From assembly GCA_002721705.1 (NCBI GenBank), contig PBLJ01000057.1:1-32664 (forward strand): a stretch of 32,664 nucleotides of DNA. The letters are read 5' to 3'. The notes below the pieces were generated by a model, which saw only the letters and a list, made by a program, of their open reading frames with translations, had not been told where the DNA came from and searched no databases. Positions 7,110 through 14,962 of this stretch are shown piece by piece (positions within the stretch are counted from its first letter, which is position 1; every line of letters begins with the position of its first letter). This DNA comes from Opitutia bacterium. Its GTDB lineage: Bacteria; Verrucomicrobiota; Verrucomicrobiia; Opitutales; Seribacteraceae. The translations under genes and the position numbers were made by a program.

Positions 7110-8722
7110 CCGGCAAGTTGCTAGCCCTGTTTCTTCTTGTCGGCCTGACGGTCGTCCATGCCGAGGACTGGCCGACCTACCGACATGACAACCGCCGCAG
7201 TGGGGTAAGCGCCGAACAACTCCCCGCTCAGCTAAAGGAGACATGGGTTTACAAGTCTCCAATTCCACCCCAGACCGCTTGGTCGGGACCGGCGAAATGG
7301 GATGCTTATTCCGGCAACAAAGACCTGCAATCCATGCGGAATTTTGATCCTGCGTTCTTTGTGACCTCGGTCGGCAAGGACGTCTATTTCGGATCCTCGG
7401 TCGACAATGCAGTCCACTGCCTGGATGCGGAAACCGGCAAGGAGCGATGGGTTTTCTTCACCGATTCAGCCGTCCGCTTTCCTCCCGCCGCCGCGCACGG
7501 CAAACTCTATTTTGGCTCTGATGACGGCCATGCGTACTGCATCGATGCAAAATCAGCCAAGGAGATTTGGCGCTACCGGCCCATCCTGGACAAGCGGCAC
7601 ACACCGAGTAACGGGAAGCTGATTTCCTTATGGCCCTGTCGCACCGGGGTTCTAATAGAGGGGAATCTCGCTTATTTTGGAGCCTCCATGCTCCCATGGG
7701 AAACATCGTACCTTTGCGCGGTCGATGCGAAGACAGGCAAACCGGAAGGAACAGGATGCTTTGAGACCAGCCAAACCAAAGTCACCTTGCAGGGAGCGTT
7801 GCTCGCTTCCAGTGACAGCCTATACGTCCCGCAGGGGCGAGCAGCCCCACTGGTGTTTGAAAAAGCAACGGGGAAAAGGCGGGGGAGCATACCCGACGCA
7901 GGGGGAACCTACTGCCTACTGACGGAAGACGACCAGTTGATCAGTGGCCCACATAACCAAAAGGCCAAAGACCAAGTACTCCGCGTCGCCGATGGCGGAA
8001 AACGCAGTCACCTCCTCACTTTCCAAGGGACGAACCGGATGCTCGTAAACAAACGGTACGCCTATCTTCATCAGGGAGAGAACTTAACCGCCCTCGACCG
8101 CATTTCCTACGTATCCCTTCAAGGTGAAAAAAGAGAGCTCCTCTCCCAACAGGCAAAAATCGCCAAGCAAATGAAAAGCAGGCAAAAAGCCCAAGCCTCG
8201 AAGGCAGCAATTTATCTTGCTTCTTCCGCCGACCTCCAGGCGGAACAACAAAAGCTACTCGGAAAGCTTGAGGCCATTGCCAAGGAATTGAAGACCAAGG
8301 AGAAAGACCAATCCTTGAAGGAAGATCCCGAGAAGACCAATCCCTCCCCTTCTCCAGATCTAAAAGCGGAACAAAAACAGCTACTCGCAAGACAGGCGGT
8401 CCTTGCCAAGGAACTGAAGAGCAGGGAGCAAGACCGGGCTTGGAAGGCAGAACATGCCGAGCTTGGGAAAAGAGTCCAGCGGATCACTGCAAGCCTTCCT
8501 AAATCCTTCAAATGGAAAACCCATTGCGAACATCCGATCGGCTTTGCCATGGGTGGCAACACCCTCTACGTGGGCGGGGACGGAATCGTCAAGGCCTACA
8601 ATGCGTCCAATGGAGAACAGCAATGGTCGGCAAAGATCGAGGGTAAAGGTTATGGCTTGGCAATAAGCAATGGCCGGTTGCTTGTAAGTACCGACAAAGG
8701 ATACATCCACTGCTTCAAGTAA
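7106..8722 (+). CDS. Exported PQQ-like beta-propeller protein with inserted coiled-coil repeats
   Basis: This 538-residue protein starts at the ATG overlapping the previous stop (ATGA), preceded by AAGGAG, one of the few good ribosome binding sites in the window. An open frame extends to 7034 but the signal peptide (MTGKLLALFLLVGLTVVHA) fixes the start at 7106. Residues 20-335 are a beta-propeller with BamB/PQQ-like repeats (WPTYRHDNRRSG; CLDAETGKERW; CIDAKSAKEIW; AVDAKTGK). Residues 338-465 form a highly charged coiled coil with three related 29-residue units at 338-366, 377-405 and 419-447. The propeller then resumes (468-538: GGDGIVKAYNASNGEQQW, CFK end). It is presumably a structural partner of the upstream multidomain protein; no enzymatic residues are recognised. 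Confidence 0.85.
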   Translation: MTGKLLALFLLVGLTVVHAEDWPTYRHDNRRSGVSAEQLPAQLKETWVYKSPIPPQTAWSGPAKWDAYSGNKDLQSMRNFDPAFFVTSVGKDVYFGSSVDNAVHCLDAETGKERWVFFTDSAVRFPPAAAHGKLYFGSDDGHAYCIDAKSAKEIWRYRPILDKRHTPSNGKLISLWPCRTGVLIEGNLAYFGASMLPWETSYLCAVDAKTGKPEGTGCFETSQTKVTLQGALLASSDSLYVPQGRAAPLVFEKATGKRRGSIPDAGGTYCLLTEDDQLISGPHNQKAKDQVLRVADGGKRSHLLTFQGTNRMLVNKRYAYLHQGENLTALDRISYVSLQGEKRELLSQQAKIAKQMKSRQKAQASKAAIYLASSADLQAEQQKLLGKLEAIAKELKTKEKDQSLKEDPEKTNPSPSPDLKAEQKQLLARQAVLAKELKSREQDRAWKAEHAELGKRVQRITASLPKSFKWKTHCEHPIGFAMGGNTLYVGGDGIVKAYNASNGEQQWSAKIEGKGYGLAISNGRLLVSTDKGYIHCFK

Positions 8723-8736
8723 GTGGAATTTTCACA

Positions 8737-9906
8737 GTGAGATTTCTCTTCCAGTTCACCATCTTGGTTGGGGTGGCGTTGCTTCAACAAGCTAGGGCCT
8801 GTCAAGTTCCCGTATTCCGCTATGCGCTCGAACGCTGGCAGGCCGACCAGTATCATGCCGTGGTCATCCATCAGGGAGAGCTTGACGAAGAACGGAAAAG
8901 CGCCCTGAAAATCATTGAGGAAGCGGCGAATCCGTTATTCGAAACCGGGGCAAACTTGGCTCTGCACAAACTCGATCTCTCATCTGATTCTTCCGTGGAT
9001 CCGCGATGGCAAGCGGAGTCCTCGACTTTTAAACCGGATGACCCTCCCAGGATCGCTCTCTATTATCCGTCATCCACGGGAATCGAAGAGCCGCTTTGGG
9101 CAGGTGAGCTGACGATCACGAACGCGAAAGCAATCATCGACTCCCCTCTCCGCAAAAAAATCCGGGACGAACTGCTTGCCGGCACCTCGAATGCCTGGCT
9201 CCTGATTCAAAGCGGAAACGAACCATTGGACAGGGCAGCGGAACAACGCCTACGGAAGTTCCTTGCACAAGCGAGCGAGAAAACCAAGTTGCCCGACGGG
9301 ATCATCCCTCTCGAGAAAGCCCATCAACTACGGTCCGGCCCCGACGAAGGCCCCATTGACATGGATGACGTCCTACGGTCCAGCGTGCCGTTGAAAATTC
9401 ACTTTTCCACGTTTGCCGTTTCACGCAAGGACCCGGCGGAGGAAATTTTCATCTCCATGCTATTGAACCACAGTGCGCGCATGCGCTCGATTACCGACCA
9501 ACCCATCGCCATTCCCATATTCGGTAGAGGCCGGGTGCTCGAGGGCATGATTGGCGAGGACATAACGCTCGAACACACGCTCGGGGCTTCTGAGTACCTT
9601 TGCGCCGCATGTTCCTGCCAAGTAAAGGAAGAGAATCCCGGAGTGGATATGCTGATGGCCGTGAAATGGGCCGATCACATGCTTGGTAATTTAATAGTGG
9701 AGGAGAAAGAACTTCCTCCCCTTGAAGGGATTTCCGTAATAATCGACTCCGCCCCCACCCCCCCGAAGGCGCAAGACAAGAAGACTGCGGAAACGCATGT
9801 AGAACCCGAGGAGGACAATTCCATTTCCATCGGTCTAATCGCCGCTCTATCTGCCATTGGGCTAGTTATTTGCAGTTCTTTCCTTCTGCGCCGAAAGCCC
9901 AATTAG
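8737..9906 (+). CDS. Exported, C-terminally anchored protein of unknown function (VPVFRYALERW family)
   Basis: This 389-residue protein begins with GTG at 8737, 14 bp after the previous stop, with no other start that keeps the signal peptide (residues 1-21, ending ARA-C). The mature N-terminus reads CQVPVFRYALERW, a segment I recognise as recurrent in planctomycete/verrucomicrobial exported proteins with no assigned function. The middle (100-240) is soluble alpha/beta-looking sequence. A Cys cluster CAACSC lies at 289-294, followed by a Pro/acidic linker (338-360), one transmembrane helix (about 363-384) and a basic RRKPN tail. The topology would be periplasmic with a short cytoplasmic tail. 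Close spacing with the two propeller genes suggests one cassette. C22 is not in a standard lipobox, so lipidation is not assumed. Confidence 0.7.
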   Translation: MRFLFQFTILVGVALLQQARACQVPVFRYALERWQADQYHAVVIHQGELDEERKSALKIIEEAANPLFETGANLALHKLDLSSDSSVDPRWQAESSTFKPDDPPRIALYYPSSTGIEEPLWAGELTITNAKAIIDSPLRKKIRDELLAGTSNAWLLIQSGNEPLDRAAEQRLRKFLAQASEKTKLPDGIIPLEKAHQLRSGPDEGPIDMDDVLRSSVPLKIHFSTFAVSRKDPAEEIFISMLLNHSARMRSITDQPIAIPIFGRGRVLEGMIGEDITLEHTLGASEYLCAACSCQVKEENPGVDMLMAVKWADHMLGNLIVEEKELPPLEGISVIIDSAPTPPKAQDKKTAETHVEPEEDNSISIGLIAALSAIGLVICSSFLLRRKPN

Positions 9907-10026
9907 CCCCAAATATTCTTATCCATAAATACAGTTCACTCAAAGAGCGCATCCCTTCCTTCGAGGAACAAAAGCATGGCCAAAAGTTGATCCTGCCCAT
10001 TTTCTGAATCCAACCCAAAATAAAAA

Positions 10027-10953
10027 ATGAATCGAGTCCTCCTTCCCCTCTGCATCGCTCTCGTGCTTCAAGCGCTCTCCCTCCAAGGCGCCTCCGTCGT
10101 CGAACCCGGCGCCAAGGTCAGTAAACTGGCCGGAGGCATGAAGTTCACCGAGGGCCCCGTTTGGCTGCCACAACAAAACAAGGTCGTTTTTTCCGACATC
10201 CCGAACAGCAAGCTCATGCAGTGGAGCGAGAAGAACGGCTTGTCCGTATTTCGCAAAAGCGAGCAAGCCAATGGGAACATTCTCGACCTACAGGGGCGCA
10301 TCATCTCCTGTCAACACGCTGCCCGAAACGTCATCCGTATCGGGAAGGACGGCAAGGCAACGGTCCTGACCGAGAAGTTCGAGGGAAAGCGCTTCAACTC
10401 GCCGAACGACGTGGCCGTCTGGAAAGACGGTACCCTCTGGTTCACGGACCCCCCCTGGGGTTTGCGCGGCCCTCATGAAATCCCCGGCCACTGGGTCTAC
10501 AAGCTCGACCCCGATACGGGCAAGGTGGAAGTCCTGATCAAGGACCTCGCCATGCCTAACGGCATCGTCTTTTCCCCCGACGGATCACGGCTGTACGTAG
10601 CCGACACAGGCGGGAATAAACGTCACCCCGACCCAACCTTCCACAAGTTACCGGCCAGCATAACCTGCTACGAGGTGACTAAGAACGGCAAACTAGGCAA
10701 GCAGTTGTACAAGATCAAGGAGGGTAGCGACGGTATGGCGGTGGACGTCAAGGGCCACCTCTATACAACCCACAGGCACGTCCACGTTTACGACGTAAAA
10801 GGCAAAAAGCTTGAGACCATCGAAGTGCCCGAAGGCGCCGCCAACGTCTGCTTCGGCGGCAAGGACTACAAGACCCTCTTCATCACGGCGCGCACCTCCC
10901 TTTACCAAGTCCGTGTCGTCCACGCCGGAGCGGTGTCCCTGCGGAACAAGTGA
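10027..10953 (+). CDS. Exported SMP-30/gluconolactonase-like protein
   Basis: This 308-residue protein with a signal peptide (1-22) belongs to the SMP-30/gluconolactonase/LRE six-bladed propeller family, which hydrolyses sugar lactones using a divalent metal. The metal and catalytic positions are visible: Glu42 in FTEGPVW, Asn127 in FNSPNDV, Asn178 in MPNGI and Asp235 in GSDGMAVD. Length is typical. It follows a 120-bp gap after the anchored protein, in which I see no clear terminator, and precedes the DUF6797/cytochrome c gene by 91 bp. A role in hydrolysing lactones made by sugar dehydrogenases in the periplasm is inferred. The start at 10027 is the only ATG giving the signal peptide; no Shine-Dalgarno motif is evident. 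Confidence 0.9.
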   Translation: MNRVLLPLCIALVLQALSLQGASVVEPGAKVSKLAGGMKFTEGPVWLPQQNKVVFSDIPNSKLMQWSEKNGLSVFRKSEQANGNILDLQGRIISCQHAARNVIRIGKDGKATVLTEKFEGKRFNSPNDVAVWKDGTLWFTDPPWGLRGPHEIPGHWVYKLDPDTGKVEVLIKDLAMPNGIVFSPDGSRLYVADTGGNKRHPDPTFHKLPASITCYEVTKNGKLGKQLYKIKEGSDGMAVDVKGHLYTTHRHVHVYDVKGKKLETIEVPEGAANVCFGGKDYKTLFITARTSLYQVRVVHAGAVSLRNK

Positions 10954-11044
10954 TGGGGCCATCGCCGCCGCGAGGAAAGACGGCAACATGGCCTGGCCCC
11001 CCCCGTCTGGGTGACGAAGAAAAAACCTTAAACCCATTCTTTCG

Positions 11045-13621
11045 ATGTTCGTTCGCCTTATCATACTTACGTTACTTTACCCGCTGACCGCAATCTTCGT
11101 TCAGGCGGAGAAAAAAATAGCTGTTGCGCCTCCTTGGAAGCAATGGATCGAGCCGGACTTTCCTTTTTTCTCGGCTGCCGTGGACGTCCGTGAAAAAGGA
11201 GCAGGAAACAACCTTACGCCTCGTGCCTTGGTCTTTCCCTTGGGCGATGATCACTTTCTGGCCTATGACCTCGATTTACTGCGTGTGGCGGTAGCGTGGA
11301 AAGCCGAGGAAGTTCCTTTTGAAAATGCCAGCATGTCGGTCAACAGTTACCCCTACCAACTAAAGAAGGTGGGAGGAGGTCAAAAAGCGCTTCCCAAGCC
11401 GAATGGGAAAATTCTCTTTCAAAACGGCATCTATCCGGGAGCGGGCTCGGGCTCGCCCGACTTCACCGACAGGCGACCTCCCCCACCCACCGAAACGGAA
11501 GTGGGCCGAGGTGGAATCCACCCCGAGCAGGCTCGTTTTCTGGGCATCGACATTGGGTCCGGAGTCGAGATTGAATACCTTGTAGGCAACACTCGAATAA
11601 GGGAAAGATTCGGTCTCAAGAAAGACGGTTTGACCCGTCGGCTGAAAGTGGACGCTCACAAAAAACCTATCTATCTAGTGCTGGCTAAGGTGGATGCCGA
11701 GCGCTCGAAGTTCATTTGCCGAGGAAAAGGAAGCATCGAGTTAAGAAAGGGCCATGTCGTGTGCCTGCTGCCCGCCTCAAGCAAGCAGGAAAAGATATCC
11801 ATTGTTTTCCCCATCTCTACGAATCCACCGAAGTCGGCCCAACCCATTGCCAAGCGCTGGGACAAAGAGGTTAGGCTGCCCCTAGCCAAGAAGAAGGAAG
11901 GAGGCCCTCTTCATTTCGAACCGATTCCCCTGCCGCTTGAAAATCCTTATAAGCGAGGAATCCGAGCCGCAGGCATTGACTTCTTCAAGGACGGGCGAGT
12001 CGCCTTGGTCACCTTCGACGGCGACGTCTGGACCGGAGATGGTCTGCGCCCCGGTTCCAAGGAGGTGCATTGGTCACGGTTCGCATCGGGCTTGCACGAA
12101 CCGCTGGGGCTTCGCCTGCGAGAGGAGGAAATCTTCGTGTTCGACCGCAATGGTCTGTGGCGTCTCCAAGACCGAGACGACAATGGTGAAGCCGACTACC
12201 ATGAACTGTTTTGTTCCCAAATCGACCAGACCGCCGAGACCCGCGAATTCGCATCCGCCTTGGAAGTGCAAAAGGATGGTGGTTTCCTTGTCTGCAAACC
12301 AGGACAGACAGGGAGCACAATCGGTCGGTCGTCCAGCGCCATTCTCCGCATATCCCCCGACGGCAAAAAAGTCACCCGGCTCGCCCATGGCTTTCGCCAA
12401 CCCTACTTGGGCTACGATCCCGCGACAGGTCAAATCGCCGCCAGCGACCAGCAAGGCCATTACGTTCCGTCGACCCCGGTCGACTTCGTGCAAAAAGGAG
12501 CCTTTTACGGGCATCCGAACGAACCCGCGGACAAGGACAGGCTCGTTTCCCCTCCCCTCACCTGGATTCCGCACCAGGAATGCGGTTCAGGGGCAGCCAT
12601 TGTCTGGATGCGAAAAAGCAAGATGGGGCCACTTGCAGAGCAACCCGTCCTTCTGTCTTTCAATCCGCCGCGCCTCTTTCAAATTCATGCTGAGGTAAAC
12701 GAGTTCGTCACCCAGGGTGGCGTCACGCCCTTGCCCCTGGCCTTGGATGATCCCTTGCTCAAGGGAGCGATCAATCCGGCGGACGGTCTGCTCTACCTGA
12801 CCGGTTTCAATATCTGGGGGACCAAGGCAAAAGGGAAAACCTTCCTCGGCAGGGTGCGCCCCAATCCCAATCACTCTTGGACCATCCCCACTCATGCCCA
12901 AGTGGCTAAACGCGGCATTTTACTCCGTTTCGCCACGCCACTCGATCCCCAGAGCGCATCCAAGCCTTCATCCTACGAGGTGCGGCGTTGGAACTACAAA
13001 CGCACGCCAAGCTACGGGTCCCCTCACTTCAAACTGGATGGGACGAAAGGCACCGAAACCCTGCCCGTGGCTTCTGTGAAAACCTCCAAGGACAATCGTT
13101 CCGTGTTCCTTGGCGTACCCGACATGCGGGAGGTCATGCAAATTGAGGTTGGATACAAAATAAATGCAGCCGACGATACCCCTATACAAAACAAGACCTT
13201 CCTCACGGCTCATCTCCTACGCAAACTGGCCTTGGATGAACGAGGATTTGTCGACAATCGAGTAAACTTGGAAGTCGACGGCTTGGCCCCAGCGAAGAAA
13301 CCTCCCGCGAAACCAAGCCTCGAAAAAGGAAAGGCGCTCTACGCCCAACTCGGTTGCGTCGCCTGTCATTCGATTGATGGTTCCCGGGAAGGAAAAACAG
13401 GGCCAAGTTGGCTGGGGCTCTTTGGGTCCAAGCGCAAACTGACGACCGGCCAAGTCGTGGTTGCCGACGAAGCCTACATAAGGGAATCGATCTTGAACCC
13501 ACCGGCCAAGGTGGCCGTAGGGGCAGTCAACGGGGAAGGTGGCATGCCGATCTACGACGGTGTCCTGAGCGAGGAACAGATCGATTCGATCATTCTGTAC
13601 GCCCGCTCACTAGGAAAGTAA
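11045..13621 (+). CDS. Exported DUF6797 / beta-propeller / cytochrome c protein
   Basis: This 858-residue protein has a signal peptide (1-21). Residues about 30-210 match the DUF6797-type N-terminus (WIEPDFPFFSAAVDVRE; FLAYDLDLLRVAVAW). Residues about 300-610 form a sorbosone-dehydrogenase-like propeller (AGIDFFKDGRVALVTFDGDV; LFVFD-like and HGFRQPYLG blocks). Residues about 615-745 are a beta-rich linker. The C-terminus is a class I cytochrome c: heme site CVACH at 771-775 and the probable axial Met834 in GGMPIYDG, with the final EEQIDSIILYARSL helix. Such proteins are common in Planctomycetota and Verrucomicrobiota and are thought to pass electrons from a periplasmic sugar or alcohol oxidation, though the substrate is unknown. 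It is the last plus-strand gene of this run, convergent with the dehydrogenase at 13651-14685. Confidence 0.88.
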   Translation: MFVRLIILTLLYPLTAIFVQAEKKIAVAPPWKQWIEPDFPFFSAAVDVREKGAGNNLTPRALVFPLGDDHFLAYDLDLLRVAVAWKAEEVPFENASMSVNSYPYQLKKVGGGQKALPKPNGKILFQNGIYPGAGSGSPDFTDRRPPPPTETEVGRGGIHPEQARFLGIDIGSGVEIEYLVGNTRIRERFGLKKDGLTRRLKVDAHKKPIYLVLAKVDAERSKFICRGKGSIELRKGHVVCLLPASSKQEKISIVFPISTNPPKSAQPIAKRWDKEVRLPLAKKKEGGPLHFEPIPLPLENPYKRGIRAAGIDFFKDGRVALVTFDGDVWTGDGLRPGSKEVHWSRFASGLHEPLGLRLREEEIFVFDRNGLWRLQDRDDNGEADYHELFCSQIDQTAETREFASALEVQKDGGFLVCKPGQTGSTIGRSSSAILRISPDGKKVTRLAHGFRQPYLGYDPATGQIAASDQQGHYVPSTPVDFVQKGAFYGHPNEPADKDRLVSPPLTWIPHQECGSGAAIVWMRKSKMGPLAEQPVLLSFNPPRLFQIHAEVNEFVTQGGVTPLPLALDDPLLKGAINPADGLLYLTGFNIWGTKAKGKTFLGRVRPNPNHSWTIPTHAQVAKRGILLRFATPLDPQSASKPSSYEVRRWNYKRTPSYGSPHFKLDGTKGTETLPVASVKTSKDNRSVFLGVPDMREVMQIEVGYKINAADDTPIQNKTFLTAHLLRKLALDERGFVDNRVNLEVDGLAPAKKPPAKPSLEKGKALYAQLGCVACHSIDGSREGKTGPSWLGLFGSKRKLTTGQVVVADEAYIRESILNPPAKVAVGAVNGEGGMPIYDGVLSEEQIDSIILYARSLGK

Positions 13622-13650
13622 GCGGACCCGTTCATCGACAAGTCGGAACT

Positions 13651-14685
13651 TCAGTCAAAATCGATGACGATCTTGAGAGCCTGCCTCTCTCCTTTGGCCA
13701 ACTGGGTCAATACCTCAGGGGTCTCCTCCAAAGTGCAATGGCCCTCGATGAAGGTGGCTAACTCGGACTGGATGCCGGGGAGGATCTCAACGGCTTGCTC
13801 AAAAGCCTTTAAGTCAAAGCCGTAAGTACCGACCAAGGTAATTTCATTGGAGACCACGGTTTGCAGCGGCAAATCCACCTTTTGAGCCAAGTTGCCGATG
13901 AGGAGAATCGCTCCGCCTTCGGCAACCATTTCCACGGCTTGGTCGAAGGAGGCCTCGATGCCGACGGCATCAATGACCAGGTCCGGTTTGTGGCCGAGTT
14001 CGGCTTCTATCTTGCCAGAGATTTGACTGCAGTCGTCCGCTGGATCGAGTTGAATGGTTTGTCCGCCAAAGGACTTCGCTCTTTCGAGTTTTTCGCCGAT
14101 CGGATCAAGCACGACAACCGATTCGATGGAGCGACTTCGGGCCACCAGCAGGGCGCATAATCCGATCGTCCCCGAACCGATGACGGCAACCGATTTGGGG
14201 GTAATCGCCTTTCCTTCGATTCGGTGAAAGCCATGCAGAGCCACCGCAACCGGTTCGGCCAGAACGCTTACCTCGGGAGGGATGTCCTCGGAAACGGGTA
14301 TGGCGTTTCGGGCGGGCAAGGCCAAGTACTCGGCCATGGCTCCGCGTGTTCCAAGATTTACCCCTACGACGCGCTTGTTGAGAAAGCTCGGATCCCCCTC
14401 CTCCGGGGACGGAGCATGATCGGACAAGACGTTGAACACGGTGACTCGTTGGTCGATCGCCCTTTCGCTAACGTCCTCGGCGCGCTCGACGATGCGGCCA
14501 ACCACCTCGTGCCCCATTACCATGCCCGGCGCTCGCCTCCCACTCTCACCGGTAAACCCATGCACGTCGCTTCCACAAATTCCGACGGATTCCATCTTGA
14601 GCAAAACCTCACCAGGTTGCAGCTCGGGCTTGGGCAAATCCTGCAAGGTCATTTTCCAAGGTTCTTCGTAGATCAACGCTTTCAT
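13651..14685 (-). CDS. Zinc-type medium-chain alcohol/polyol dehydrogenase lacking the structural-zinc cysteines
   Basis: This 344-residue cytosolic MDR-family dehydrogenase has no signal peptide. Catalytic-zinc ligands are present: Cys37 in GICGSDVHGF, His59-Glu60 in GHE, and Glu144 in LAEPVAVALHG. The NAD-binding motif GSGTIG spans 170-175 and is followed by VVVLDP, where the Asp favours NAD over NADP. The segment 83-108, where most family members carry four cysteines for a structural zinc, has none, as in sorbitol dehydrogenases that lack that site. It resembles sorbitol, threonine or galactitol-phosphate dehydrogenases, and the substrate is open. The start MKALIY at 14685 is the canonical family N-terminus; the frame runs open a further 11 codons. 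It is convergent with the cytochrome c gene, only 29 bp away. Confidence 0.9.
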   Translation of the reverse strand: MKALIYEEPWKMTLQDLPKPELQPGEVLLKMESVGICGSDVHGFTGESGRRAPGMVMGHEVVGRIVERAEDVSERAIDQRVTVFNVLSDHAPSPEEGDPSFLNKRVVGVNLGTRGAMAEYLALPARNAIPVSEDIPPEVSVLAEPVAVALHGFHRIEGKAITPKSVAVIGSGTIGLCALLVARSRSIESVVVLDPIGEKLERAKSFGGQTIQLDPADDCSQISGKIEAELGHKPDLVIDAVGIEASFDQAVEMVAEGGAILLIGNLAQKVDLPLQTVVSNEITLVGTYGFDLKAFEQAVEILPGIQSELATFIEGHCTLEETPEVLTQLAKGERQALKIVIDFD

Positions 14686-14789
14686 GACCCAAAGGATTAG
14701 GGAAGAGACAAGATGCAATCGAGCAGATTCCTTTCCATTGGAAAGATTGACGAGGTCAACTTCGACAGGGAAGGCGGGCAGTGGGTTCG

Positions 14790-14927
14790 TGGGAACTCTA
14801 CGACTTGGGAAAGGACCTCGGGGATAAAACCAACCTAGTCTCCAAGGAACCCGAGAAGCTCCAGGAACTCAAGGCCGCATGGGAAAAGATGAACGCGAAA
14901 ATGGCCGATCCCGTCTGGTTGCCTTGA
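14790..14927 (+). pseudogene. Remnant of a sulfatase C-terminus
   Basis: A plus-strand frame of 45 codons ending at TGA (14925-14927) reads WELYDLGKDLGDKTNLV, then SKEPEKLQELKAAWEKM and ends with ADPVWLP. This is the usual C-terminal tail of S1 sulfatases (ELYDL-x-KD, DL, then a helix and a PxW end). The same frame is closed upstream by a TGA at 14748-14750, and no sulfatase body lies between it and the dehydrogenase start at 14685, so it is a decayed fragment. The stretch 14686-14789 has no other recognisable content. It indicates that a further sulfatase once stood here on the opposite strand to the present genes. Confidence 0.55.
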
Positions 14928-14962
14928 CGATAGTGAGGTTTCTGGATTTCCGCTGAGCTGCG

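Noticed and set aside
10957-10993. GGCCAT/ATGGCC inverted repeat after the lactonase gene
   Set aside because: A 25-nt loop, only six pairs and a C-run rather than a T-run make a terminator unlikely.
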